Source of the DNA: Apoda limacodes
Taxonomy: Eukaryota > Arthropoda > Insecta > Lepidoptera > Limacodidae
Direction of reading: 5' to 3'
NCBI GenBank assembly: GCA_946406115.1
Contig: OX291553.1
Coordinates: forward strand, 12,219,001 to 12,283,000
Length of the DNA stretch: 64,000 nt
The position numbers and the translations under genes were made by a program. This document shows, piece by piece, positions 13,841 through 24,214 of this stretch. The notes under the pieces are model-generated. The model ran no database searches. It saw only the letters and a program-made list of their open reading frames with translations, and was not told the origin of the DNA. The first letter of the stretch is position 1, and every line of letters begins with the position of its first letter.

Positions 13841-13900
13841 GAGGTCCGGTTGAGTGAGCGCAAGGCATGCATGCGAAAGTCTCGGATTCGACACCTGAGA
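13841..13900 (+). repeat. tRNA-like A/B box pair, probable SINE fragment
   Basis: A box-like GGTTGAGTGAGCGC (13848-13861) lies about 35 nt before B box-like GGATTCGACACC (13883-13894), in the same order and roughly the spacing of a tRNA promoter. No cloverleaf could be folded by eye. A SINE head is the likeliest reading. Confidence 0.4.
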
Positions 13901-14245
13901 CGCAACATCCCGGAAGGTTGTGGCTACCCTGCCCGTTCCCACACCTGCACTACTTTCCACCGCTCACCCACTGGAATAATTTGTGACTTGTCTCGTTTAG
14001 TGACCTTTTCTGTCAAGCAATAGATGTATGTAATTTCCATTATCACAATTACAGGCTGGCTTATATCTCAAAAGTCGTTTCTACTAGGTATCCATAAATC
14101 TTTTATTATTTACTTATTTCGGGTATAATGATGAGATATATCCGTTTATGAATAGTACACAAAATTATTAAAATTGTATGAAAGTACCAATGCTCTTCCA
14201 TATAACGGTTCTCAAATCACGGCTTATCTCGAAGGATTGTCGAAA

Positions 14246-14266
14246 TCGAATCGAATCGAATCGAAT
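14246..14266. repeat. (TCGAA)n pentanucleotide microsatellite
   Basis: Four uninterrupted TCGAA units in hh intron 2. Simple repeat without other context. Confidence 0.85.
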
Positions 14267-16376
14267 ACTATAAACTGTTCTAGTAGCCGTAGTAGCATAG
14301 TGCTTTCGGTGTCTGCCTAGTACTCTAAGGGGTAAGCGTTCGAAATAGGCATGCATCAATAAGTCTTTTTCAAAGTTTTGAAAATTTTTGAGGAAACACA
14401 TCAACAGTGCTTTAACATACTCTAATTATTCAAAATTCTTGAGGTTTTTTTTTTGAATTTCCCTTTTGTTTTTTGTCCGTATATGTATATGAACTAACAC
14501 AATACAAACGAGAAAACTATCATCTTTTATTTGCATAGATCGTGTATGTATTAGAAAGGCAACTTGCATTACCTATTCAAGTCTACCTACTTCATATTTT
14601 GCTACTGAACCTCAGTTATAAAGATGAATTGCAGATTCAAATCGTTTAGAATGAGCATCGAGCGCATTTAAGAAAGGATTGAGCCGAGTAGAGTTTTATT
14701 TAAATTTATTATCTTAAGCGAAGCCCTTGTATATTCTCCTTTATTGTTTGCAGATTGCTCCCGTTAAGTATCGTTTAGCTGTAGGTATTTATTATTCATA
14801 GATACCTATTGCATTATTAAAGCAATAATAAATTAATTGGATACCTTTAGTACATAGATTTGTACATACATATGCATGTTAATGAAAAAATAAAAAGTTA
14901 TATTTATTTCACCATATTGTATGTTTATCATTCTTTATTTATACAGAATCAATTTTCCATCCTCATTCCACCAAAATAGGGGATTTATTTTTTAAAATTC
15001 TTTTTTTGTGGAACCCTACGATGTGTTAACTAGATTTGACACTACGAACTATAAGATTAGTATGTGGGTTCCTTACATGCTTAATTATAAGTTTCTAGAC
15101 CCAACAGTTAGGGCTGTGCATAATTACCTATCAGTCAGTCTGTGAGTCAGTTAGTTATCTTTTAGTATATAATTATGCAGATAAATAAAAATATTCTTTG
15201 CTAACAACACTACGTAAAAAAGAAATTTAAATTTGAATAGCTTGTTTTGTTTCATTAAATTTATTGGCTAGCATAAAGTAACAAAATTATAATTTTGCCA
15301 TAATTTGATGGCTTACACACATTTGTGTAAAATTTATATTACATCTGTAACAGCCTTATCATACTTTTTACAGCAATATATCACAATAAGTGTCTACATA
15401 TAGTGACCATATGGTAAGAGTAGGGTTGCCACTATACTGTAAAAACAGTCCTTTCTACTTTTTCCCGTTTTTAATATTGTTTCAAAAAAAACAATGTAAG
15501 TTTCCAAAATACCGTTTTGACAACTATGTAGTGGAGTAATGTTTTAAAGAATGCGTCTGAAGAATTAAAAATATTAATAAAATAGTATTGTTTTTATTCT
15601 TCTCCAGCCACTTCGGCTGTTACTTAAAGAGTCGTTTCTGTTAGGAATGTGAAGTTGCGAGAGAATAGTAATAGATATTCTCATCTATTTTAATACATAA
15701 AATATATACTTATTTAAAACATTAAAAATAAAACGCTGTTTCTTTTCTCCAACCATATAGTGGCAACCCTAGGTGAGATGGTTGTTGTACGCCAGACAGT
15801 ATCTCGATGTCTACACTCGTGTATATTTTCTGTTGTAAAAAGATACATTTCGCATGGGTCGGTGTATGAATCATGGTCGACGCGCTTCGGCTTTTGCATG
15901 ATTAGTGTGTACATCCAGCCTTGAGGTCAGACTAATTGATATCCATACGATATAAATAAAATGGCTTGTTTTGTGTAGTAGAGAATTATAGGCGTAGACG
16001 TAGAGGGAATTGATCTTATACTTAATAAATTGATGGGGGTGCCTATCCTCGAACTATCTTGGTAGAAGAATATCAACAATCAAGAATATTTTCATGTTTT
16101 GTGAACATAAGTATGTACGTATGTATATAGGGGTTAACCAGTGGCTGCTTACACACCCACATTACAATGAGGAGGACAGCCTCGTTTTCCTACCAACCAA
16201 CCAACCTTTTCCTGCGTTTCAGGTGGTGAGCCTAACGCCACAACCCTGCTTGTGTTGCATTGTACTAACTAAGGGGTTTTTATATACCCCGTAGGTCGTA
16301 TCTAAAAACCATAAGTTATAGTGATAATCGGTAAAATTAAACATAAGGGACTAAATTTTAGACAAACTATATATTG

Positions 16377-16425
16377 GAGGACCGAGTGGCGCTGCCATGT
16401 CCTAGGCTCAATGCCCGGTAAGGGC
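16377..16425 (+). repeat. possible SINE head (A/B boxes)
   Basis: GGACCGAGTGGCGC near 16379 resembles an A box and GGCTCAATGCCCG (16405-16417) a B box. The spacing is short for a tRNA. Weak call. Confidence 0.35.
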
Positions 16426-16615
16426 AAACCGATATTGTTACAATTTGTTAATTGTAGAGTTGTATCAACTCTGGTTTTTGCACGGTACGGGACGATAGGC
16501 TCACCATCTAGCACGTTTGTGAGACGGCATACCATTGGCATACGTTCGTAACTTCTCTGACTACCCCTTCGGGGACAAGTTTCGTGATGGTATACTATAT
16601 ATACAATAAAAAAAA

Positions 16616-16965
16616 TCGGCCAAGTGCGAGTCGAACTCGTGCACGAAGGGTTCCGTACCATTATCTATAATATTTTAATCGTCTACCTGTTGCTGTTATC
16701 AATATCGAGCAAAATTGAGCAAAAAAATCACGTTTGTTGTATGGGAGCCCCCTTAAATATTTATTTTATTCTGTTTTTTTAGTTTTTGTTTTTATAGCGG
16801 CAACAGAAATACATCTTCTGTGAAAATTTCAACTGTCTTACTATCTATCACTGTTGATGAGATACAGCCTGGTGACAGACGGATGGACGGACGGACGGAC
16901 GGACGGACGGACAGCGGAGGCTTAGTAATAGGGTTCCGCTAATTACCCTTCGGGTGCGGAACCCC
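16616..16965 (+). repeat. GGAC-tract interspersed repeat, copy 1
   Basis: Starts tcggccaagtgcgagtcg, with a small palindrome GCGAGTCGAACTCG. It runs through 'tgtatgggagccccctta', 'gcggcaacagaaatacatc' and 'gagatacagcctggtgacag', a (GGAC)n tract at 16882-16912, and ends in 'gtgcggaacccc'. Short inverted terminal motifs GGGTTCCG/CGGAACCC occur near both ends. Copies are at 22993, 32458, 43083 and 49991. It has no coding frame and the transposon class is unknown to me. Confidence 0.8.
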
Positions 16966-17694
16966 AAAAACGATGACTTCATCCAAACTATAAAAACTTA
17001 GTGCAGTATTATTTACTTATCTGTACTGGGTTCGCATAATCATTTATTTCTGGTACCTACTTAAGTACCTATAGGGTTTTTCTGCAGCTGGATATGGACA
17101 GGTTGAATTTAATGTCATAGAGTCTACTGGATTATTCAGTTAATTTTTTCTTGGATTAACGTGGTTGGTAAGAAAGAAAATAATTTTTAGCATTTTAAAT
17201 TTTATTTTAACGGGCATAAGTACTTACTTCTTGTATAATCAACCTCTGAGACCTCGCATGTTCCGTCTCGGTGCCGATGTATGTAAAAAGAAATTAGTTT
17301 TAAATTTAAAAATAATCTTGCTTGCATAAAGTTGTTTTTTTACCAAAAGTTTCTTTGCAGAAAAATATGTAGGTTATTCTCGAAAAAGGCAACAAATTGA
17401 AAAATGTTAACTGCGTAATTACTCAATTACTTATAAGTACCCTAAAAATTTTAAATAATAAATAGTTAATAAAAAAAACTTATGAAACATTTTGTATTTT
17501 TAGGATAAACTTTAAGATCTTTAAATTTTATTTTAAGAAACTACAACTTTCAATTTGTCGATAACAGATCAGTGCGTGAGCTTTCGCTGTTAATATTTCG
17601 CTAACAAGTTGTATTGTATCATCAATTTCACCAGATAAATATATGAATAATGTCACATGTTTCAATTTATTGTGTACGTAAGGTATGGGCAGCG

Positions 17695-17850
17695 TTGTGG
17701 AGCGATCCGCCTAGCGCACCCGGTGGTCTCAAGCGGGGCGGGGTCTCTGTGGCCACTCGGCTGCGCCGGCGCACGGTTCCCCCTTCCCCCCCCTTCCCCC
17801 CAACTCCCCCAACTTGCTCCCCGGCCGGTACTCTTATCGCCGCATCTTCA
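17695..17850. promoter_or_regulatory. GC-rich island with G-quadruplex-prone tract
   Basis: About 155 bp of markedly GC-rich sequence in otherwise AT-rich intron. It contains GGGGCGGGG, CGCCGGCGC and a C-run array at 17779-17810 (runs of 5, 8, 6 and 5 C with loops of 2, 2 and 4). The minus strand therefore satisfies the G-quadruplex pattern. Whether it acts as an enhancer or promoter is unknown. Short overlapping reading frames here look like composition effects. Confidence 0.5.
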
Positions 17851-18471
17851 CTTTGACTGTTCAAAAGCCATAGAGCTTTTAGTTTGAAATTCGAAAGTTT
17901 TTTTGTTTTATTCGCGATCGTTTAAATTAGAATTCTTAAACTAATCGGTTAACGTATTTGGTTGTCTAATGAGGGTTGACGAAGTTTTGAATCAGTTTTT
18001 GTTACGAAGGAATTTATGTATAGGACTTGAGACTTTCTGTGACTAGGTTGTCAGTACTACTAGACTACTACTAGACAGTTTAAAATACCTACCTACTAGA
18101 GAAATATTTTTAAGCCACATAATAAAATACCTACGCTGTATTATTAAGATTTACATCACTAAATGTAATTGCAATGTAAGTAGGTACCTATCTAAAATTA
18201 TTGGAATTAATACGAGATGATAATTTGAGATTGATATTTGATTGTAATTAAGTTTGTTTTTAATTGTCAGCCCCTTGTTAAAGCCATTAATTATAGTATT
18301 TTATGTAACAATTGCCTGCCTACATTACAGGTTTAGTAACCATTATCTTCATGAAATTGATGATTTTATTGCTAATTGACAATAAATAGTGATTTGTACT
18401 TTTTGGAACGAAATTCTAAAAACATTAATTAGGTACTTAAACTTGTGTTTTTCGAACATTAAAATTTGGTT

Positions 18472-18680
18472 GTTGATCACATTGATTATTTAGTTACTAG
18501 CACAAAATTTGTTTGTTGATCACATTGATTATTTAGTTACTAGCAAAAAATTGGTTGTTGATCACATTGAATATTTAGTTACTAGCACAAAATTTGTTTG
18601 TTGATCACATTGATTATTTAGTTACTAGCACAAAATTTGTTTGTTGATCACATTGATTATTTAGTTCCTGGCACAAAATA
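18472..18680. repeat. 43-bp minisatellite, five copies
   Basis: Unit starts gttgatcacattgattattt and repeats at 18472, 18515, 18557, 18600 and 18643. Copies are near identical; the last carries tagttcctgg instead of tagttactag. Each unit includes the palindrome TGATCA. Confidence 0.95.
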
Positions 18681-19086
18681 AACTTTAACTATTTGTTTAT
18701 TAGGCAGGTAAATAATGTCGGTTATTATTTTACACCAGTTCCCTACACTAGCCTTGTTTTTGGAAAATAATTGAACCATGTAGGTTTAAAATACACTTTT
18801 AATAGGATTTTAGAATATAGCAATGCTTAGGTAGGTAAGTACCAATATTATAGTGTACCTAGGTGATTTATTATTAAACATATGTCTAGGTACCGAAGTG
18901 CAAAACAAAAGCAGCTATTTACACCTTTTGTGCCTCTACGGTATTAAACAGATAAATATATAAAAAAAAACTTTAAGCAAACAACAGTGTGATTTTAAAT
19001 ATGACCATTCTGATGAAAGTTGACGAATCCTTCAACTGTTGAGAAGAATATAGCCTATAGGTACATTTAAAGCACAGAATACACGT

Positions 19087-19244
19087 GCACAATGGCATAA
19101 CAGCTACTTGCACGATAGATATTTGATTTTTGGCATTCATACTTGCCTTTTGGAATGAGTTCGCAGTCCCGCGTTGTCGCCACTTTGCATGCCAAAAACT
19201 CAAATGTCGTGCAAGAAGTTGGCATGAGTGGCATGCTATTGTGC
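19087..19244. repeat. imperfect inverted repeat (hairpin, arms about 50 bp)
   Basis: Left arm 19087-19136 (gcacaatggcat ... ttgcacga ... tttttggcat) matches the reverse complement of the right arm 19189-19244 with a few gaps. The spacer is 52 bp. It could be a small MITE or an RNA hairpin; there is no evidence for expression. Confidence 0.65.
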
Positions 19245-20753
19245 AAGCACTGGCTTGTTTTCTGGGTTTTATCTAAAATAAGGTTCCTACATTATAACTT
19301 TCATTTTTTTTTTGAAAAAAGTGCAATAATTTTTGAGTTCACTTCTTACCAACAAAACTCGCAACAACCCTTTATATATTTATATTTGAATATGTTTTTA
19401 AGCACACACATAAATTAACAACCACTTTCTCAAATACATACACATATCTACACTGACGCATATACCTACCTATATAAAGCTAACTTATTTAAAAAGAAAT
19501 TTGGTGCCATTAAATACGTCACCGGAAATGTTAACTTTAAATAGCCTGTAAAAATATAAATAGATACAAATCTCGGTGATGAATTGCACTCAGATAAGAA
19601 AAAAAGTGGCAAAGGTGGCCGCCACCCATTCAATGATTCGTGTGATGTGTTCACGCAGTAACAAACAAACATGGACAAAGCGTTTGACTTTAAGCAAAAT
19701 GTAATTTGTGGCGTCATTGTGTAATACGAACCGCCCTTTTGTGAACACTCCGGGTATGAGGAGCAGAGAATTTATCGCCCGGTTACACAACAAATCAAAA
19801 TTTAACGAGCTCGCGTAAACGGACGCCAGCGGCAAAAAAAGTCAGTTACGCGTATAATTACTACCACTCACTGTAATTGTAATAAAATGAACATTTGGGC
19901 GGTTCCTTTTCTTTCCATTTTCGTTTACTTTCCCAGTGGTCACGCAAAGCTGACTAAAAATTTAATAGAACTTTTTGTAGCTTTGCAGAATTCGGGGATT
20001 ACGCACAGGTACAGTTTAAGCTGGATAAGGATTTATATAAATACCATTAGATAATACACAAACAATTTTTTTTTGCAACAGAATCCTACGTTGTATTTTT
20101 AGTGACATTTTTGTAGACAATAAGCTAAAAATCGTTTGCAAAACGGATCAAATTTGATTATTTTGGTTTAAAAAGTTTACTTCGAGATTATGATTAGTAT
20201 ATTCTTAGAAATATATTTGTTGTTCGTGTAGGAATATTAGTTTCATAGGATAATGTTTTAGTAAAAAGGCGACAGATTATGAATACAAAAGCGTAGGTTT
20301 TTAGCGGGTTTTCGGAGGAAGGGCGGGTGAAATACCATAGGATTCGTTTCTCTTTCGTTTCGCATCTTAGCGGATTTTAATTACGAATCACGAGCGTAGA
20401 GAAATCTCGTTATTCCTTAAAGGGATAAGGCTGCTCCGAGCTAATTTACTATCGTCCCTTCGTCGATTTTATGTTCTCGAGTTTATTTTATTGCTTTCGT
20501 TCAGACGTAAGTATGTAGATACGAACTGTATTGTATCAGTTTTATATAGGCATGGTTATTTTATTAATTAAAATATTCACTTGAGAGTTTTAATGTTAAC
20601 TTACTGATTGGTTGCTTAACCAGTTTAATTTCTCATAGAAAAACTTCTACATTTAAATAATAAATAAATATACAAATATTTCTGCACATTTACACACAGA
20701 CAGCGGGTACAAATATATGTACGATTACATTGTAAAAAGATCTTCTTAAACAC

Positions 20754-20880
20754 ATAAAATGCTTTGTCCTGAATGACTGACTGAAGGATTAAGGCACAGC
20801 CTAAACCGCTGATCGTAGAGACCTGAAACTTTGAAGGTGTGTTCTTTGTATGACGTAGGCATCCGATACGATTTACGGGA
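20754..20880 (+). repeat. interspersed repeat 'gactgactga...gagacttgaaa' family
   Basis: Shares the order 'gactgactga', 'aagccacagccyaaac', 'agagacytgaaa' with 31059-31215. A split copy occurs around 54870-54905 and 55335-55365. The next array (20906 onward) follows almost directly. Confidence 0.55.
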
Positions 20881-20905
20881 TCCAATAGGGTTTTCCGAAA
20901 GGTTC

Positions 20906-21248
20906 AAGTGCGAGTCGGACTCGTGCAATAAGGGTAAACTGATTGTAATGAAATTTTGGTAAGTTGTTATGCACACACTGGGGAAGGTTTCTAAGAAAGA
21001 AAAAAAGATTTAAGTGCGAGTAAGACAGGGTTAAGTGCGAGTTGGACTCGCACAATAAGGGTAACCCGATTGTAATGAAATTTTGGTAAGTTGTTGTGCA
21101 CGCACTGGGGAAGGTTTCTGAGAAAGAAAAAGATTTAGGTGCGAGTCAGGCAGGAATAAGTGCGAGTCGGACTCGCGCAATGAGGGTAAACCGATTGTAA
21201 TAAAATTTTGGTAAGTTGTTATGCACACACCGGGGAAGGTTTCTGAAA
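20906..21248. repeat. tandem repeat, about 126-bp unit, three copies
   Basis: Units begin aagtgcgagtcggactcg at 20906, 21033 and 21158. They continue with caataagggtaaac, gattgtaatgaaattttgg and the cactggggaaggtttct block. The start of the unit equals the first 18 bases of the GGAC-tract repeat family, so the array seems to have grown from a chimaera involving that family's end. Confidence 0.9.
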
Positions 21249-21383
21249 TAGTACAACCCTTTAACAATAGGTTGGTGTGGCAGTTGTTTGAAAAAAAGAA
21301 ACAACTTTCGCAAGGTCAGTTAGTATAGCATATGGGTACATAGAGAACACTCAGTGGCAAACACTAATATTCATCACATAAAT

Positions 21384-21460
21384 GTTTGTCCCGTGCGGAA
21401 ATTGAACCCACGCCCCAGTTCAGCAGGCAGGTCATTACTCACTGAGGCACGGAGCCGCTA
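21384..21460 (-). repeat. tRNA-derived SINE head (family with GCAGGCAG)
   Basis: Minus strand: A box-like TGCCTCAGTGAGTA (21436-21449), then CTGCCTGCTGAAC, then B box-like TGGGTTCAATTTCC (21398-21411), followed by a CGGGACAAACATT tail. The order and spacing match tRNA-derived SINEs. A sister copy lies at 23527-23600. Confidence 0.7.
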
Positions 21461-21574
21461 CCTAGACCACATACAAAATGAATAAGGGATTCTTCTATAG
21501 TTATAATATAGTACATAGGTAATTATAATTGTTGGTTATTATCCCTTTACAAATTGATTACAAAAACACAAATA

Positions 21575-21660
21575 CTAACTGAACGTAGTGATCTTCCTCA
21601 CTAAATAGTAGGTTTTGGGTTCTATTCCCGGTAGTGGGCATACCATTTGTATCCACTAAT
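21575..21660 (+). repeat. possible SINE fragment (B box)
   Basis: GGGTTCTATTCCC (21617-21629) is close to a B box and is followed by ggtagtgggcataccatttgt. The upstream A box is degraded. Weak call. Confidence 0.35.
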
Positions 21661-21733
21661 AAATACCTACATCATCCACGTATGGGTGTTTGTGATTACC
21701 TTTGTTGAATGAGGGCAGAGGAGCTCGTGGCCC

Positions 21734-22132
21734 AGTAACATTTGCCTATCGGGAAGACATCCGAAGTTAAGTAACATTTGTCTATCGGGAAGACATCCGA
21801 AGTTAAGTAACATTTGTCTATCGGAAAGACATCCGAAGTTAAGTAACATTTGTCTAACGGGAAGACATCCGAAGTTAAGTAACATTTGCCTACCGGGAAG
21901 ACATCCGAAGTTAAGTAACATTTGCCTATGGGGAAGACATCCGAAGTTAAGTAACATTTGTGTAACGGGAAGACATCCGAAGTTAAGTAACATTTGTCTA
22001 TCGAAAAGACATCCGAAGTTAAGTAACATTTGTCTAACGGGAAGACATCCGAAGTTAAGTAACATTTGTCTACCGGAAAGATATCCGAAGTGAGGTAACA
22101 TTTGCCTATTGGAAAGATATCCGAAGTTAAGC
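21734..22132. repeat. 36-bp minisatellite, eleven copies
   Basis: Unit agtaacatttgtctatcggg + aagacatccgaagtta, repeated 11 times without length change; the variable part is the 'tctatcggga' segment. The unit length is a multiple of three and no unit carries a stop in one minus-strand frame. A 144-codon frame (21667-22101, 12-residue period MLLNFGCLPVRQ) is therefore open by chance. It ends about 400 bp before hh exon 3. Confidence 0.97.
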
Positions 22133-22532
22133 CATTTCGGTTGTAGTCAGTCTTTGGCTAAGTAATCGCCTAGCATTTTCTGAGCATTGCGCTTTAGAAA
22201 ACACGTAAAACCGTTGATACAGGCTGTTATTATACCTACTACAGCAGTCGAAAAGATAATTTAGAGGCTTTATATGTGGCTTTAACACTCTTTAAATTCC
22301 AGTAGCTACTAGCTGGATAACATCCTCCACCGCCAATTCGCACTAGACTAGTGTGGTGTACTATGTTCTATGCCTTCTTCTACAAAGGAGAGGCCTGTGC
22401 CCCTCCAGTAAGTTAATGAGGGCTTAGAACGATTTTTAAATTTGGGTATTATTTATTAATGTTAACACTTTATAAGTATAAAGTAATGTACTCTACTAGT
22501 TTAGTAATAATAGATTATGTTAATGTTTCCAG

Positions 22533-22675
22533 AATCTACTATGGGCACTGGCGCTGGCTGCTTCCCTTCTGGTTCCATGGTCGACACAGAATCAGGACCG
22601 AAAGACATCGCATCACTTCAAATTGGTGAAAAGGTGCTCGCTGCTGATGATGAGGGCAGAATGATATATTCTGAG
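22533..22675 (+). CDS. hh: hedgehog, exon 3 (autocleavage site and start of Hint domain)
   Basis: Starts after tttccag with AA that completes Glu88 (numbering from the first visible residue) and ends with Glu135 before donor gtaagatt. It encodes ESTMGTGAGCFPSGSMVDTE and on through IASLQIGEKVLAADDEGRMI to YSE. Gly96-Cys97 (GAG|CFPSGS) is the autoprocessing site. Cys97 is the nucleophile that starts the N-to-S shift and, after cholesterol attack, releases the signalling domain with cholesterol on Gly96. CFPSGS, GEKVLA and DDEGRMIYSE are typical of the Hint fold. The 3' intron is phase 0, at YSE|VLTF. Confidence 0.97.
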
Positions 22676-22869
22676 GTAAGATTTCATTCGCTCTGTTTTT
22701 GTGTTTAAAACAAAACTTTAAATTGCTATTAGGAGTAATGTATGAAACATGCCAAATATTACTTTTAAAATGAAATGCAATATGGATTGGAATGCATTAT
22801 TTGCTCCGCATCCATATATGTAGTAATTGACAAAATCGATTGATTTAATCGGCTAGCATATCAGGAAAA

Positions 22870-22888
22870 ACACACACACACACACACA
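22870..22888. repeat. (CA)n microsatellite
   Basis: About nine CA units inside hh intron 3. Confidence 0.9.
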
Positions 22889-22992
22889 ATTTAAACAAGC
22901 CTTTTACGTAGGTACCTACAGATGGTTATGCATATCTATAAATATTTTACATGTATAGTTTGTTAGTCAGCTAGGTTACTATTAATTTTTTA

Positions 22993-23215
22993 TCGGCCAA
23001 GTGCGAGTCTAGTACTAGTAATCTAGCATTATCTATAACAAAGGCAAAAAATTCACGGTTTCTGTTTTTTAGTATTTGTTGTTTTGGCGGCAACAGAAAT
23101 ACATCTTCTGTGAAAATTACAACTGTCTATCACGGTTCATGAGATACAGCCTGGTGACAGACGGACGGACAGATGGACGGGCGTACGGACGGACAGCGGA
23201 GTCTTAGTAACCCTA
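22993..23215 (+). repeat. GGAC-tract interspersed repeat, copy 2 (deleted)
   Basis: Starts tcggccaagtgcgagtct, lacks the usual middle, resumes at 'cggcaacagaaatacatctt' and 'gagatacagcctggtgacag', then a disrupted GGAC tract and 'cagcggagtcttagtaa'. The last terminal block is missing. Confidence 0.75.
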
Positions 23216-23526
23216 TTAATGATAAATATTCCTAGATATCACACAGCGCCATCTGCTTACAGGTCGCAGATTATAGATGAGGATATATCTATGGACATTT
23301 TTTCTATGTAATAGTTTGTCTGTCAGCTAAGTAACTAGTTATTTTTAATAAAGAGTAAATCAATCATAATGATAAATATTCCTGGACATATTAAACAGAA
23401 CCCTGACTGGTCCCTAGTCTTACTATGTATTGTATTGTACTGGGCACTAGACAACTGATACAAATACATATATATTTATTAATAAATGCATATTTTACAT
23501 AGAAAATATCCAGATTCGATACATAC

Positions 23527-23600
23527 ACAAATGTTCAGTTCGAACTCACGACCTTTAGCTTAGCAGGCAGGATCGAGTGATTTGAGCCACTGAGGCAATA
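23527..23600 (-). repeat. tRNA-derived SINE head, sister of 21384-21460
   Basis: Minus strand: TTGCCTCAGTGGCTCAAATCA, then CTGCCTGCTAAGC, then GAGTTCGAACTGA (23535-23547) and an ACATTTGTGTATG tail. It shares the GCAGGCAG and ACATTTGT blocks with the copy in intron 2. Confidence 0.65.
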
Positions 23601-23746
23601 ATAAAATATATCAATAAAGTTTATTTTATCTTAACAGAAATTGTTACTTCGCCCCTTAATAAATGAAGATACTAAGCTATCATCTATTTTTTTATTCAAA
23701 GATTTAAAACGATTGACTAAATATAATTTTTTATATTAACTTTCAG

Positions 23747-24214
23747 GTTCTTACCTTCATTGACCGAGACCTAAATGCAACGAGAGCCTTCATAGAAGTG
23801 ACTGCTGATAACGGAGTGACAATTACTACTACACCTTCCCATCTTCTTCTCCTAGCAGCCGCGGAAGGTTACCGGGAGCTATTCGCTGCCAACATAAAAG
23901 TTGGTGACGTTCTACTCACTAAAGGACCGGGAAGCGTTATGAGACCTTCAAAAGTTATTAGGACTCGACCTTTGACGAAAAGTGGCGTGTACGCACCTTT
24001 GACGAAATCTGGAACTATAATAGTGGACGGTGCTTTAGCGTCTTGCTATGCACTCGTCAACAGCCATACTCTGGCTCATAAAGCCATGGCTCCTCTTCGG
24101 TGGTGGACTGAATGGAGTAAAACTGAAGAGGTACCAAAAGGCGTACACTGGTACGCAAACGCGCTGTATTCTTTTAGTGACTACGTTCTACCGTCGTCAT
24201 ATAGATACCATTGA
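23747..24214 (+). CDS. hh: hedgehog, last exon (Hint core and C-terminal tail)
   Basis: Begins after tttcag with VLTFIDRDLNATRAFIEVTA and ends ...SSYRYH, stop TGA at 24212-24214. Together with the other two exons it gives 290 codons plus stop. Catalytic Hint residues known from Drosophila Hedgehog are present. Asp141 lies in FIDRD, Thr164 and His167 in TTTPSH, and Cys235 in LASCYALVNS. The segment after about residue 245 (LAHKAMAPLRWW ... GVHWYANALYSFSDYVLP) corresponds to the short sterol-recognition region. HWYANALY is strongly conserved in insects. There is no frameshift or stop, so the gene looks functional. Confidence 0.97.
   Translation, partial: VLTFIDRDLNATRAFIEVTADNGVTITTTPSHLLLLAAAEGYRELFAANIKVGDVLLTKGPGSVMRPSKVIRTRPLTKSGVYAPLTKSGTIIVDGALASCYALVNSHTLAHKAMAPLRWWTEWSKTEEVPKGVHWYANALYSFSDYVLPSSYRYH

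Larger units (their letters stand above)
4969..22532 (+). other. hh: hedgehog intron 2 (about 17.6 kb)
   Basis: Runs from donor gttcgt to acceptor tttccag before exon 3. It holds most of the transposon debris of the hh locus, listed separately. The parts between those repeats (5460-9290, 11200-11870, 12000-13200, 14300-16370, 17000-17690, 17860-18470, 18690-19080, 19250-20750) are AT-rich and show no convincing coding exon. Insect hh introns carry enhancers in well-studied species, so some of this is probably regulatory. That is an inference, since conservation cannot be judged here. Confidence 0.9.
22676..23746 (+). other. hh: hedgehog intron 3 (1,071 bp)
   Basis: GTAAGA...TTTCAG intron between the two Hint exons. 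It contains a (CA)n microsatellite, a partial GGAC-tract repeat and a SINE head, so it has grown by insertion. Short duplicated blocks (cagctaggttact/cagctaagtaact and gataaatattcct twice) suggest local duplication. Confidence 0.9.

Noticed and set aside
16302..16661. 119-codon minus-strand frame
   Set aside because: It overlaps a SINE-like head and the start of a dispersed repeat on the other strand; no recognisable protein motif.
17650..17887. Three overlapping frames in the GC island
   Set aside because: Explained by GC-rich, C-run composition; the proline-rich peptides lack any domain.
18472..18680. Possible CRISPR-like array (regular repeats)
   Set aside because: Units are contiguous with no unique spacers, and the host is an animal; this is a minisatellite.
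21667..22101. 144-codon minus-strand frame with a 12-residue repeat
   Set aside because: It is produced entirely by the 36-bp minisatellite, whose length is a multiple of three. No start context, domain or non-repeat coding part supports a gene.
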